Assembly (NCBI GenBank): GCA_002359495.1
Contig: DENB01000064.1
Location: 1-64,000, forward strand
Direction: 5' to 3'
Length of the DNA stretch: 64,000 nucleotides
Origin: Enterobacteriaceae bacterium UBA2655
GTDB lineage: Bacteria > Pseudomonadota > Gammaproteobacteria > Enterobacterales > Enterobacteriaceae
Part shown: one piece after another, positions 45,961-56,062 of the stretch
How the letters are laid out: every line of letters starts with the position of its first letter
Numbering within the stretch: the first letter of the stretch is position 1
The notes under the pieces: generated by a model
Databases searched by the model: none
Told to the model about the DNA's origin: nothing
The model's input: only the letters and a program-made list of their open reading frames with translations
Position numbers and translations under genes: made by a program

Positions 45961-46032
45961 ATAGTTGACTGTTTTGCCTGGTTAAATAGTTGAGTGTTTT
46001 ACCAGGTTAAATAGTTGACCAAAATACTCAGG
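45961..46032 (+). promoter_or_regulatory. Three tandem IscR type-1 sites in the iscR promoter
   Basis: Units begin ATAGTTGA at 45961, 45986 and 46011, exactly 25 bp apart. Each continues in type-1 form, ending CCTGG, CCAGG or CTCAGG. The third overlaps the likely -35 TTGACC (46015-46020). E. coli iscR has two such sites, through which [2Fe-2S]-IscR represses its own operon. Confidence 0.85.
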
Positions 46033-46098
46033 AATGTCAGACTTGCGGCCATCTTTTGTTAACCTCCGACAACCGGAAGATCACCGAGGTCGTACGCT

Positions 46099-46596
46099 AT
46101 GAGACTGACATCCAAAGGACGTTATGCAGTTACCGCCATGCTTGACGTTGCGCTTCATTCCCATCAAGGGCCCGTGCCGTTAGCTGATATTTCTGAGCGT
46201 CAGGGCATTTCGCTCTCGTATCTGGAGCAGCTCTTCTCTCGTCTGCGTAAAAACGGCCTGGTGGCCAGCGTGCGCGGTCCGGGCGGCGGCTACCTGCTGG
46301 GGAAAGATGCCGGCACCATCGCGGTCGGCGCGGTGATCACCGCCGTGGATGAGTCGGTCGATGCCACCAAATGCCAGGGCAAAGAAGGTTGCCAGGGCGG
46401 CGAGCGCTGTCTGACCCATGTGCTCTGGCGCGATCTTAGCGAGCGCATCAGCGACTTTCTGAACAACATCACGCTGGCGGAGCTGGTGAACAATCAGGAG
46501 ATCCTGGATGTCGCCGATCGTCAGAACAGCAACGACAACCGTCGCTTCCAGAGTAACCGCGTGCAGGAAACCATCAACGTCAATCTGCGCGCCTGA
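46099..46596 (+). CDS. iscR: Fe-S cluster-responsive regulator IscR
   Basis: 165 aa Rrf2-family repressor. The winged helix covers about 1-70; the [2Fe-2S] ligands Cys92, Cys98, Cys104 and His107 are all present, so it should still sense cluster status. The three operators upstream indicate autoregulation. The downstream operon is cut down to iscS alone. Confidence 0.97.
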   Translation: MRLTSKGRYAVTAMLDVALHSHQGPVPLADISERQGISLSYLEQLFSRLRKNGLVASVRGPGGGYLLGKDAGTIAVGAVITAVDESVDATKCQGKEGCQGGERCLTHVLWRDLSERISDFLNNITLAELVNNQEILDVADRQNSNDNRRFQSNRVQETINVNLRA

Positions 46597-46688
46597 GCCT
46601 GACGCTCTCGCCTTTCCTGCTAAGCGGGAAGGGCGGAGAAATGGTATAAAACGACGTATATTTTTTTGTTATACGGAGCTTAAGCGCA

Positions 46689-47861
46689 ATGAAATTGCCG
46701 ATTTATCTGGATTATGCTGCTACGACGCCAGCCGACCCACGCGTGGCGCAGAAGATGATGCAGTATCTCACTCTGGATGGCACCTTCGGTAACCCCGCTT
46801 CCCGTTCCCACCGCTTTGGCTGGCAGTCTGAAGAGGCGGTGGACGTTGCGCGCAATCAGGTGGCCGAACTGGTCGGCGCCGATCCGCGTGAAATTGTATT
46901 TACCTCCGGCGCGACGGAATCCGACAACCTGGCAATCAAAGGCGCCGCCCGCTTTCATCAGCAGAAGGGCAGGCACATCGTCACCAGCCAGACCGAACAT
47001 AAAGCGGTTCTCGACAGCTGTCTTCAGCTGGAGCGGGAGGGTTTTGAAGTCACTTATCTTGCGCCGCAGCCCGACGGCATCATCAATCTGCAGGTGCTGG
47101 AAGCGGCGCTGCGTGACGACACCGTGCTGGTGTCCATCATGCATGTGAACAACGAGATCGGCGTGGTGCAGGATATCGCCGCCATCGGCGAACTTTGCCA
47201 TGCCCGCGATATTCTGTTTCACGTCGACGCCACGCAAAGCGTGGGCAAGCTGCCCATCGACCTCGGCCAACTGCCGGTGGATCTGATGTCCTTCTCCGCG
47301 CATAAGCTTTACGGCCCGAAAGGCATCGGCGCGCTTTACGTGCGACGCAAGCCGCGTATTCAGCTGGAAGCGCAGATCCACGGCGGCGGCCATGAGCGCG
47401 GCATGCGTTCCGGCACGCTGCCGGTGCACCAGATCGTCGGCATGGGCGAAGCCTACCGCATCGCGAAGGCGGAGCGGGAAGAGGAGATGGCGCGCCTGCG
47501 TACGCTGCGCGATCGCCTGTGGCAGGGCATCAGCGAGCTGGACGACGTATACCTTAACGGCAATCTGGCGCAGGGCGCGCCCAACATTCTCAACGTCAGC
47601 TTTGATCACGTCGAAGGCGAATCATTGATCATGGCGTTGAAAGATCTGGCGCTCTCTTCCGGCTCCGCCTGCACCTCCGCCAGCCTGGAGCCATCCTATG
47701 TGTTGCGCGCGCTGGGCATCAGCGAAGAGTTGGCACACAGCTCGCTGCGTTTCTCCCTCGGCCGTTTTACCACGCAAGAGGAGATCGATTACGCCGTCGC
47801 GCTGGTGCAGAAGTCGGTAAAACGCCTGCGCGAGCTGATGCCGGCGAGCGCGCGCCGTTAA
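46689..47861 (+). CDS. iscS: Cysteine desulfurase IscS, C-terminally shortened
   Basis: 390 aa against 404 in E. coli. PLP enzyme supplying sulfur for Fe-S clusters, tRNA thiolation and cofactors. His104, PLP Lys206 (SFSAHKLYG) and persulfide Cys328 ([10 protein letters not shown]) are intact. Alignment with E. coli ends near RLRELMP; the last 20 or so residues, which form the IscU-docking tail, are replaced by ASARR. iscU, iscA, hscB, hscA, fdx and iscX do not follow; a terminator and pepB do. Catalysis is expected to be kept and the partner set changed. Confidence 0.96.
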   Translation: MKLPIYLDYAATTPADPRVAQKMMQYLTLDGTFGNPASRSHRFGWQSEEAVDVARNQVAELVGADPREIVFTSGATESDNLAIKGAARFHQQKGRHIVTSQTEHKAVLDSCLQLEREGFEVTYLAPQPDGIINLQVLEAALRDDTVLVSIMHVNNEIGVVQDIAAIGELCHARDILFHVDATQSVGKLPIDLGQLPVDLMSFSAHKLYGPKGIGALYVRRKPRIQLEAQIHGGGHERGMRSGTLPVHQIVGMGEAYRIAKAEREEEMARLRTLRDRLWQGISELDDVYLNGNLAQGAPNILNVSFDHVEGESLIMALKDLALSSGSACTSASLEPSYVLRALGISEELAHSSLRFSLGRFTTQEEIDYAVALVQKSVKRLRELMPASARR

Positions 47862-47895
47862 GGTGAGCTGACGCGCCGTCTGCTTTTTTCTCCAC

Positions 47896-47923
47896 GGGCC
47901 GGAATGCGATTCCGGCCCTTTTT
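47896..47923 (+). terminator. Terminator directly after iscS
   Basis: Perfect 9-bp stem GGGCCGGAA/TTCCGGCCC (47896-47904, 47910-47918), loop TGCGA, then five T. It closes iscRS as a two-gene unit. Confidence 0.88.
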
Positions 47924-48034
47924 GCTTCTGATAAATCACCCTGACCCGATAAAGATCGGAAAGCAGATAAAATTCCCGACGCAATTCTGTTAGTTTGGCT
48001 GAATAAATACGAATAACGCATACGGAGCCACGCG

Positions 48035-49321
48035 ATGACAACACAACCGATGAATATTACGCTCAGCACTCAGGCCGCCGATGCGCGCTGGGGCGAAAAC
48101 GCGAGCCTCACCAGCAACGATGCCGGTTTGACCATCCACCTGACCGGCAGCGAGCCGCTCGTTACTCTGCAGCGGGCGGCGCGTAAAATCGACGGGCAGG
48201 GCATTCGCCATGTCGCTCTGAGCGGCGAAGGCTGGGATCTGGAGAAAAGCTGGGCTTTCTGGCAGGGCTACCGCGGGCCGAAAGGCAAGCGTCAGGTGAG
48301 CTGGGCGCCGCTCGGCGACAACGATCAGGCCGAGCTGAATCGCCGTCTGAAAATCATCGACTGGGTGCGCAACACCATTAACCTGCCGGCCGAAGAGCTG
48401 GGGCCGGAGCAGCTGGCGCACAGCGCGGTAGATCTGATCAGCGACGTAGGCGGCAATGCGGTGAGCTACCGCATCACCAAAGGCGAAGATCTGCGCGAGC
48501 AGGGCTACATGGGTCTGCATACCGTGGGGCGCGGTTCGACGCGCGCGCCGGTGCTGCTGGCGTTGGATTTCAATCCTTCCGGCGATGAAAACGCGCCGGT
48601 CTACGCCTGTCTGGTCGGCAAAGGCATTACGTTCGATACCGGCGGCTACAGCCTGAAGCAGAGCAGCTTTATGGACTCAATGAAGTCCGATATGGGCGGC
48701 GCCGCCACTGTCACCGGCGCGCTGGCGCTGGCGATCGCCCGCGGCCTGCAGAAACGCGTCAAGCTCTATCTCTGCTGCGCAGATAACATGGTCAGCGGCA
48801 ACGCCTTTAAGCTGGGCGACATTATTCGCTACCGCAACGGCAAAAGCGTCGAGGTGATGAACACCGACGCCGAAGGGCGCCTGGTGCTGGCGGACGGCCT
48901 GATCGACGCCAGCGCGCAGCAGCCCGAACTGTTGATCGACGCCGCCACCCTGACCGGCGCCGCGAAAACCGCGCTGGGCAACGACTATCACGCGCTTTTC
49001 ACCTTTGACGACGTGCTGGCGCAGTCACTGATGGGCAGCGCGGCCAGCGAAAACGAACCCTTCTGGCGTCTGCCGCTGGCGGAGTTTCATCGCAGCCATC
49101 TGCCCTCTAACTTTGCCGACCTCAACAACATCGCCAGCCCGGCGCATTCGGCAGGCGCCAGTAGCGCGGCGGCCTTCCTGTCGCACTTCGTGGAGAAGTA
49201 CCACCATGGCTGGCTGCATATCGACTGCTCCGCCACCTACCGCAAAGGCGCGGTGGATCAGTGGGCGGCGGGCGCAACCGGACTGGGCGTGCGCACCCTG
49301 GCGAATATGCTGCTTAAATAA
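48035..49321 (+). CDS. pepB: Peptidase B (M17 aminopeptidase)
   Basis: 428 aa leucine-aminopeptidase-family enzyme with broad specificity for N-terminal residues. Two-metal site motifs [20 protein letters not shown] and NTDAEGRL are intact, with the catalytic Arg in the last. In E. coli it follows iscX; here it directly follows iscS. Confidence 0.96.
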   Translation: MTTQPMNITLSTQAADARWGENASLTSNDAGLTIHLTGSEPLVTLQRAARKIDGQGIRHVALSGEGWDLEKSWAFWQGYRGPKGKRQVSWAPLGDNDQAELNRRLKIIDWVRNTINLPAEELGPEQLAHSAVDLISDVGGNAVSYRITKGEDLREQGYMGLHTVGRGSTRAPVLLALDFNPSGDENAPVYACLVGKGITFDTGGYSLKQSSFMDSMKSDMGGAATVTGALALAIARGLQKRVKLYLCCADNMVSGNAFKLGDIIRYRNGKSVEVMNTDAEGRLVLADGLIDASAQQPELLIDAATLTGAAKTALGNDYHALFTFDDVLAQSLMGSAASENEPFWRLPLAEFHRSHLPSNFADLNNIASPAHSAGASSAAAFLSHFVEKYHHGWLHIDCSATYRKGAVDQWAAGATGLGVRTLANMLLK

Positions 49322-49379
49322 TTCTCGCTTACAACGGCAGGCGCTGCGGCGCCTGCCCTGGTTTGGATGTAAAAAGAAT

Positions 49380-50144
49380 ATGAACCGTCTTGAAGAGCTG
49401 CTCAAGCTGGCGGCGACCGAACCGGCCCACCGCCCGGAATTTTTTCAGCTGCTGTTGTCGTCCGACGCCTGGATCCCTGGCGAAAGCACGGCCGAGGTAC
49501 TGGTCGCCAGCACCCCGGTCGATCTGCAGCACTGGGAAAAAGAGGATGGCGGCAGCGTCATTCCTTTCTTCAGTTCCGAACAGGCGATGGCGGAAGCCGC
49601 TGGTGACGAACAGCCTTATGTCAGAATGCCGGTGCGCGCGCTGTTTGAAATGACGCTGGGAGAAACGCTGTTTCTCAACCCCAAATTGCTGACCGGAAAA
49701 GAATTTTCCGCTACGGAGATCGCGCACCTGCTGGGCGAGGCGGGAAGCGCGTTAAGCGAACAGACGGTGCTGGAAGGCGGCCAGTCGCTGCTGCTTTCTG
49801 AGGTAGCTGAACCGCCCGCGCAGATGATCGACTCGCTGACGCAGCTGTTCAGTAAATACAAGCAGGTGCGGCGCGCCTTTGTCGCCAGCATCAGAGAAAA
49901 CGCGGATGAGCAGCCGAATCTGTTGATTGGCATCGAGGCGGAAAGCGATATCGAGGCGATCATTCAGGCGGCGGGCAGCGTCGCGACCGATACCTTACCC
50001 GACGACGCCCCGATCGATATTTGTGAAATCGTGGCCGATGAACCCGGCATCAGCCACTTTTTTACCGCGCACATAACGCCGTTTTACGAGCGTCGCTGGG
50101 GCAGTTTCCTGCGCGACTTCAAAGGCGGGCAGCGCATTATCTGA
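49380..50144 (+). CDS. sseB: SseB family protein
   Basis: 254 aa (E. coli 258). Belongs to the enhanced-serine-sensitivity protein B family (SseB N- and C-terminal domains), whose biochemical role is unknown. Start MNRLEELLKLAATEPAHRPEF has AAAAGAA upstream; the longer in-frame ORF runs back inside pepB and is rejected. Family blocks GESTAEVLVAS and ITPFYERRWG are present. Confidence 0.93.
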   Translation: MNRLEELLKLAATEPAHRPEFFQLLLSSDAWIPGESTAEVLVASTPVDLQHWEKEDGGSVIPFFSSEQAMAEAAGDEQPYVRMPVRALFEMTLGETLFLNPKLLTGKEFSATEIAHLLGEAGSALSEQTVLEGGQSLLLSEVAEPPAQMIDSLTQLFSKYKQVRRAFVASIRENADEQPNLLIGIEAESDIEAIIQAAGSVATDTLPDDAPIDICEIVADEPGISHFFTAHITPFYERRWGSFLRDFKGGQRII

Positions 50145-50150
50145 TCTCAG

Positions 50151-50176
50151 GGCGCGGCTTGGGGCCGCGCCTTTTC
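50151..50176. terminator. Terminator between sseB and sseA
   Basis: Stem GGCGCGGC/GCCGCGCC (50151-50158, 50164-50171), loop TTGGG, T run on the plus strand. Confidence 0.75.
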
Positions 50177-50178
50177 CG

Positions 50179-51021
50179 CTACTTCTCAATCGGCAGGTCG
50201 TCGCGGCTGCCCCATTCGCCCCAGGAGCCGTCATACAGCGCTACGTTGCGCGCGCCCAGCGCCGTCAGCGCCAGAATTACCACCACCGCCGTCACGCCCG
50301 AACCGCAGCTTGCCACTACCGGCTCATCCAGCTTTACACCCGCTTTTGCAAAAGCCGCCCGCAGTTCCGCTTCCGGCTTCAGCGCACCGTTCGCGACCAG
50401 ATCGTTCCAGGGCAGATTCCGGCTGCCCGGAATGTGGCCGCGATGCAGGCCGGGACGCGGCTCGTCGATTTCCGCGTTGAAGCGGTTCGCCGCCCGCGCA
50501 TCGACAATCTGCGCGCCGCCTTCGTGGCTGATCAACAGCACGTCGGTCAGACGTTTGACCTGGCTGCCGTCGTAGCTGGCTTCAAACTCCGCTTCCGGCA
50601 GCGCGACCGGACCAGCCGCCAGCGGCAGACCCGCCGCTTTCCACGCCTGCAGCCCGCCCGCGAGGATAGAAACCTGGCCGATACCGAACGCGCGCAGCAT
50701 CCACCAGGCGCGGGGCGCGGAGAACAGGTTACCCTCGTCGTAAACGACGAGATGCTTATCGCCGCTGACGCCCAGTTCGCGCATAGCGACGGCGAAGGTT
50801 TCCGCGCGCGGCATCATATGGGGGTAAGGGCTAGTGTGATCGGAAAGGGCTTCGATATTAAAGAAAGGCGCGTCGGGCAAATGCCCCGCCAGATACTCCG
50901 CGTCGATATCGCGCACGGCTTCCTGGCCGGGCGGCAACATACGGGCGTCCAGCACCTGCACGCTCTCCTCGGTGTAATGTTCATTCAACCAATCAGCGGA
51001 CACAAATAGGGGCGTTGTCAT
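50179..51021 (-). CDS. sseA: 3-mercaptopyruvate sulfurtransferase
   Basis: 280 aa with two rhodanese domains. It moves sulfur from 3-mercaptopyruvate to thiol acceptors or cyanide. Catalytic Cys239 in ASCGSGVTA has the CGSGVTA loop specific to mercaptopyruvate enzymes. Convergent with sseB and divergent from yfhM. Confidence 0.96.
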   Translation of the reverse strand: MTTPLFVSADWLNEHYTEESVQVLDARMLPPGQEAVRDIDAEYLAGHLPDAPFFNIEALSDHTSPYPHMMPRAETFAVAMRELGVSGDKHLVVYDEGNLFSAPRAWWMLRAFGIGQVSILAGGLQAWKAAGLPLAAGPVALPEAEFEASYDGSQVKRLTDVLLISHEGGAQIVDARAANRFNAEIDEPRPGLHRGHIPGSRNLPWNDLVANGALKPEAELRAAFAKAGVKLDEPVVASCGSGVTAVVVILALTALGARNVALYDGSWGEWGSRDDLPIEK

Positions 51022-51166
51022 AGTAACCTCTTTTCATCGCGGGAAAGGATCAGTTTCCGGAAATGTGAAGGCTATCTCAAGGGCAGGCGTTGATTAAGAT
51101 GATGCTTTGGTGTAAAAATCGCGCGGCGAAACCATCATATTTCCGGTACGGGTAAAAGGATTTACC

Positions 51167-54100
51167 ATGACAAAACGTATTAACCGGCTGCTGCCCAGCA
51201 TGCTGTTAGGCTGCGCACTGTTTGGCGGTGCGAATACTGAACTGCGGGCGACAGAAACGCCTGCGGCGCAACAAACCGCGAATCCCCTCTCCGTTATCGA
51301 TTTTTCCGAACTCCAGTTGGATGGCGCGGCCGCGCTGGTGCTGACCTTCAACATGCCGCTGGATGAGAAGCAGGACTTTGCCGCGCGGGTGAAACTGACT
51401 GACGACAAGAGCGGCAAAGTCGACGGCGGCTGGGAACTGACGCCAAACGGCAAGTCGCTGCGCTTCCGACATCCGGAGCCTTCGCGCAAACTGAGCGTGA
51501 ATGTGGGTTCGGGTCTGCGCGCCGCCAACGGTTCAGCCTTATCCACGCCCTTCAGCCAGACCTTAACCACGCGCGACATTCAGCCCATGATAGGGTTTGC
51601 CAGCCGGGGTTCGCTGCTGCCTGTGCGCCTGACCCAGGGATTGCCGGTGCTGGCGCTCAACGTGGCGCAGGTAGAAGTCGATTTTTTTCGCGTCAAAAAT
51701 AGCGGAATGACCGACTTTCTCGCCGGGTGGAGCTATGGCAGTCAATTTTCCGGATGGGAATCAAAGGCGCTGCTGAAAAACGCCGATCTGGTCTATACCG
51801 GCCGTTTCGACCTTAACCCGGCACCGAATACGCGTGAAAAATTACAGTTGCCGCTGGGCGGTATCGGGGCGCTGACGCAACCCGGCGTCTATCTGGCCGT
51901 CATGAGGCAGGCTGGAAACTATTACCATTATACGTTGCCCGCCACGCTGTTTACGCTGAGCGATATCGGCCTGTCGCTGCACCGTTTCCCTGACAGATTC
52001 GAAATTTTTACGCAAAGCCTGGCCAGCGGAGCGCCGTTATCCGACGTCAATGTTGCTCTGCTGGATGAAAAGGGACGACCGCTGGCAAGCAGCGAAAGCG
52101 ACCGCAGCGGCCATCTGTGGTTGCCGGCGCAGGCGAAGGGCAAACTGCTGCTCGCCACGCAAAACGGCCAGACGTCGCTCATCGACCTCAACCGTCCGGC
52201 GTTTGATCTTGCTGAGTTTTCTATCGCTGGACCGCAAAGCTACGACAAGCAGTTATTTATCTTCGGCCCGCGCGATCTCTATCGTCCCGGCGAAACGGTG
52301 ATGATCAATGCGTTGCTGCGCGATGCCGACGGTAAACCGCTGCCTGCGCAGCCGGTAAAAGCCGAAGTGGTGCAGCCGAACGGTGAAGTGATGCGAACCT
52401 TCGCCTGGCTGCCGGAGAACGGCCTGTATCAGCAACGTTTTCCTCTTCCGACGTCGGCAGAGACCGGCGAATGGACGTTACGCCTCAATAGCGGCGATAA
52501 CCTGCCGCGTAGCTGGAAATTCCACGTCGAAGATTTTTTGCCCGAGCGTATGGCGCTGGCGTTGCAAAACAGCGACACGCCGTTGACGCCAGACGCCAGC
52601 GTCACTTTTGATTTGGAGGGGCGCTATCTCTACGGCGCGCCCGCGGCAGGAAACGTGCTGCAGGGCCAACTGTTTTTACGTCCGGCGCGTGAAGCGGTCA
52701 GCGCATTGCCCGGTTATCAGTTCGGCGACGTTATGGAAAACGATCTCAGGCGCAGGCTGGATGATGTCGACGGTTCGCTGGATGAGAACGGCAAAATGCA
52801 GCTCACTGTCGAAAGCGCATGGACCGGGACGCATTCGCCGCTGGATCTGATTCTGCAGGCCAGCCTGCTGGAAACCGGCGGGCGTCCGGTGACGCGTCGC
52901 GCTACGCAAGCCATCTGGCCTGCTTCCGCACTGCCCGGCATCCATCCGCTGTTCGGCACGAAATCAATATACGACTACCGTACCGATCGCTACAGCGATG
53001 AGCCAACGGTGCCGGAAAACAGCGTCGCCGAATTTGATGTTGTCTATGCCAACAGCAAAGGTGAAAAGCTCGCCGCGCAGGCGCTGGAGGTGCGGCTGAT
53101 CCGCGAGCGTCGTGACTATTACTGGAGTTATGCCGACAGCGAAGGCTGGCAGATGCGTCATGACGAAAAGGATTTACAGGAAGACGCGCAGCGCATCGCT
53201 ATACCCGCAGGCGGCAGCGCGAAAGTCAGCTTCCCGGTAGAGTGGGGTTCCTATCGTATCGAGGTGCAGGCAGGCGAGACGATCGTCAGCAGCATACGTT
53301 TCCGCGCCGGTTATGAGTGGGAAGATAATACCAACGGCACCGGCGCGCTGCGCCCGGATCAGGTGAAGCTCAAACTGGACAAAGTCGCCTATCAACCTGG
53401 CGACACTGCGCACATCTGGGTGGAATCGCTGGCGGCGGGCAAAGGCTATCTGATGGTGGAGTCCGGCAACGGCACGCTGTGGTGGCGGCCGCTAACCTTG
53501 CCCGCGGGCGGTGCGACCCTGGATGTGCCGATCGGCAAAAACTGGCTGCGTCACGATCTTTACCTGAGCGCCATCGTGGTGCGCGACGGCGATAAGGCCA
53601 ACGGAACCACGCCTAAGCGCGCCGTCGGTCTGCTGCATTTGCCAATGGCCAGCGAGGCGCGACGTCTCGATATCACGCTCGACGCGCCGGTTAAAATCCG
53701 TCCTGAACAGACGTTGAAAGTGAAAGTCAAAGCCAGCCGCGTCGGCGCTGAACTGCCGAAGCAGATTCAGGTATTGCTGTCGGCGGTGGATAGCGGCGTG
53801 CTCAGTATTACCGGTTACAAAACGCCCGATCCCTGGGAGGCGTTTTTTGGCCGCAAACGCTATAGCGCCGATCAATATGATGTGTTCGGTCAGCTGATCG
53901 AGGGCGGCGGCAAGCTGGCAACGTTGCGTTTTGGCGGTGACGGCGACGACGAGGAAGAGATGTCGCGCGGCGGTAAAAAGCCGGAAACGGAAGTGCGCAT
54001 TGTCGCTCAGCAGTTGCAGCCGGTCAGGCTGGACGAAAACGGCGAAGGCTTGCTGGAGCTGCCGATTCCGGTCTTCAACGGCGAGTTGCGTCTGATGGCG

Positions 54101-56059
54101 CAGGCGTGGAGCGACGATAGCTTTGGCGCAGCGGAACGCAACGTAGTGGTCGCTGCGCCTATAATCGCCGAACTGGCGACCCCGCGCTTTCTGGCCGGCG
54201 GCGATCGGGCTTCGCTGGCGCTGGATCTCACCAATCTGACCGAAGGGCCGCAAACGCTTGACGTGGCGCTGAAAGCCCACGGGATGATTACCTTATCTGG
54301 CGCTACGTCGCATCGTGTTCAGCTGGCGAAAGGCGCGCGCAGCACGTTATCTGTTCCGGTGACGGCGCAAGGCAGTTTCGGCGACGGCGAGGTGCAGGTG
54401 TCGATTTCCGGGCTGAATCTGCCGGGCGAAAGGCTGCCGGTCAGTGAACGCTCATGGAAGATAGGCGTGCGCCCGGCCTGGCCGGCGGAGACGCTGAGCT
54501 TTAATAGCATGATGCAAACCGGACAAAGCTGGCAGGTAATGGCGAGCGCTTTTAATGAGCTGCAGCCTGACACGCTAAGCGGCAAACTGTCGCTCAGCAA
54601 TCGCCCGCCGCTGAATATTGCCAGCTACATCAGTTCGCTTTACGCCTGGCCCTATGGCTGTCTGGAACAAACCGCCAGCGGCATCTGGCCGTCAATTTTT
54701 ACCAACCACGCGCAACTCGCCGCGATGGGTATCAAAACCAGCAGCGACGAGGCGCGCCGTGCGGCAGTAGAAACCGGCGTCGTACGCCTGGCCGGCATGC
54801 AGCGCGGCAACGGCGGTTTCGGCTTATGGAGCAAGGAGAGCCCGGAAGAGTTCTGGTTAACCGCCTATGTCACTAACTTCCTGCTGCGCGCCAGCGAAGC
54901 GGGCTATAGCGTGCCGGAAGGTGTTATTTCTCGTGCAGATAAACGACTGGTGCACTATTTGCAGGATCCCGCGCAGATTAAAACCGGCTGGAGCCGCGAT
55001 GAAAATGCGCTGCGCTTCAGCGTACAGGCTTACGCCGCACTGGTGCTTGCTCGCCAACAGCAGGCGCCGCTCGGCGCGTTGCGCGCGCTCTATGAAAAGC
55101 GCGGCGAAGCGAAATCTGGCCTGGCGCTGGTGCAGTTGGGCGTGGCGCTGAAGCTGATGGGCGACGCACAGCGCGCGCAGCTATTACTCGCCGAGGGTGC
55201 CGGTCTGGCGCGGCAGGATACAGCAAGGTTGGGCGATTACGGCAGTACATTGCGCGACAGCGCGCTTATCCTGGCGCTGCTGACGGAAAACCGGCTTCTG
55301 AACGATATGCAGGGTCCGCTGCTGGTGGATCTGGCGAAAGCGGCGCACGGTCGGCGCTGGCTCTCCACTCAGGAGAACAATGCGTTGTTTCTCGCGGCGC
55401 GCGCATTGCAGCAGAGCAAAGGCGAGGCCTGGCAGGCAACGCTGGAAGGCAGGGCCGATAGGTTGAGCGGCAGGCAGCCGCTTAATCTGGGACTGGATGA
55501 AAGCCAGTTGCAGCGCGGGGTCTCGGTCAAAAGCGGCAACGCTTCGCCGCTGTACGTTTCGCTCGATGTTACGGGCTATCCGCAGGCGTCGCCGAAACCC
55601 ATGAGCAATGTCCTCAATATTAAACGGGAATATTTCAGGCTTGATGGCACCCCGGCGGATCTCAAGAACCTACGAAGCGGCGAGTTGCTGGTGGTGCGTT
55701 TGCAGGTATCCGCCAACAAATCCGTCAGCGATGCGCTGGTGGTTGACCTGCTGCCTGCGGGGCTTGAACTGGAAAACCAAAATCTCAGCGACAGCAGCGC
55801 CAGCCTGGGCAACAGTGCGGATGCGCTGAAAGAGAGCTTGATGGATATGCAGCAGGTTGATATCAGGCACATTGAGTTCCGCGACGATCGTTTCGTGGCC
55901 GCGCTAGCGCTTGACAGCTACAGACCCGCCACGCTGCTTTATCTGGCGCGTGCCGTAACGCCCGGCAGTTACCGTATGCCGCCACCGCAGGTGGAGTCTA
56001 TGTATGTACCGGCATGGCGCGCCATTGGCAGCACGCCGGAAAAACTGACTGTGCGTTAA
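51167..56059 (+). CDS. yfhM: Bacterial alpha-2-macroglobulin (YfhM)
   Basis: 1630 aa (E. coli 1653). A protease-trapping envelope protein. The thioester motif CLEQ starts at Cys1165 in WPYGCLEQTASG, so the trap is of the thioester class. MG-domain blocks such as LYRPGETVMINALLRDADG and PDPWEAFFGRKRY follow E. coli. The signal peptide ends near LLGC (Cys16), a non-ideal lipobox with Ala rather than Asp after Cys. pbpC begins 3 bp later; the pair is proposed to guard and repair murein when the outer membrane is breached. Confidence 0.95.
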   Translation: MTKRINRLLPSMLLGCALFGGANTELRATETPAAQQTANPLSVIDFSELQLDGAAALVLTFNMPLDEKQDFAARVKLTDDKSGKVDGGWELTPNGKSLRFRHPEPSRKLSVNVGSGLRAANGSALSTPFSQTLTTRDIQPMIGFASRGSLLPVRLTQGLPVLALNVAQVEVDFFRVKNSGMTDFLAGWSYGSQFSGWESKALLKNADLVYTGRFDLNPAPNTREKLQLPLGGIGALTQPGVYLAVMRQAGNYYHYTLPATLFTLSDIGLSLHRFPDRFEIFTQSLASGAPLSDVNVALLDEKGRPLASSESDRSGHLWLPAQAKGKLLLATQNGQTSLIDLNRPAFDLAEFSIAGPQSYDKQLFIFGPRDLYRPGETVMINALLRDADGKPLPAQPVKAEVVQPNGEVMRTFAWLPENGLYQQRFPLPTSAETGEWTLRLNSGDNLPRSWKFHVEDFLPERMALALQNSDTPLTPDASVTFDLEGRYLYGAPAAGNVLQGQLFLRPAREAVSALPGYQFGDVMENDLRRRLDDVDGSLDENGKMQLTVESAWTGTHSPLDLILQASLLETGGRPVTRRATQAIWPASALPGIHPLFGTKSIYDYRTDRYSDEPTVPENSVAEFDVVYANSKGEKLAAQALEVRLIRERRDYYWSYADSEGWQMRHDEKDLQEDAQRIAIPAGGSAKVSFPVEWGSYRIEVQAGETIVSSIRFRAGYEWEDNTNGTGALRPDQVKLKLDKVAYQPGDTAHIWVESLAAGKGYLMVESGNGTLWWRPLTLPAGGATLDVPIGKNWLRHDLYLSAIVVRDGDKANGTTPKRAVGLLHLPMASEARRLDITLDAPVKIRPEQTLKVKVKASRVGAELPKQIQVLLSAVDSGVLSITGYKTPDPWEAFFGRKRYSADQYDVFGQLIEGGGKLATLRFGGDGDDEEEMSRGGKKPETEVRIVAQQLQPVRLDENGEGLLELPIPVFNGELRLMAQAWSDDSFGAAERNVVVAAPIIAELATPRFLAGGDRASLALDLTNLTEGPQTLDVALKAHGMITLSGATSHRVQLAKGARSTLSVPVTAQGSFGDGEVQVSISGLNLPGERLPVSERSWKIGVRPAWPAETLSFNSMMQTGQSWQVMASAFNELQPDTLSGKLSLSNRPPLNIASYISSLYAWPYGCLEQTASGIWPSIFTNHAQLAAMGIKTSSDEARRAAVETGVVRLAGMQRGNGGFGLWSKESPEEFWLTAYVTNFLLRASEAGYSVPEGVISRADKRLVHYLQDPAQIKTGWSRDENALRFSVQAYAALVLARQQQAPLGALRALYEKRGEAKSGLALVQLGVALKLMGDAQRAQLLLAEGAGLARQDTARLGDYGSTLRDSALILALLTENRLLNDMQGPLLVDLAKAAHGRRWLSTQENNALFLAARALQQSKGEAWQATLEGRADRLSGRQPLNLGLDESQLQRGVSVKSGNASPLYVSLDVTGYPQASPKPMSNVLNIKREYFRLDGTPADLKNLRSGELLVVRLQVSANKSVSDALVVDLLPAGLELENQNLSDSSASLGNSADALKESLMDMQQVDIRHIEFRDDRFVAALALDSYRPATLLYLARAVTPGSYRMPPPQVESMYVPAWRAIGSTPEKLTVR

Positions 56060-56062
56060 GCC

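Noticed and set aside
47862..48034. Remnants of iscU or iscA between iscS and pepB
   Set aside because: I read the spacer in all frames; it holds only a terminator and a short A+T-rich leader, with no recognisable scaffold motif.
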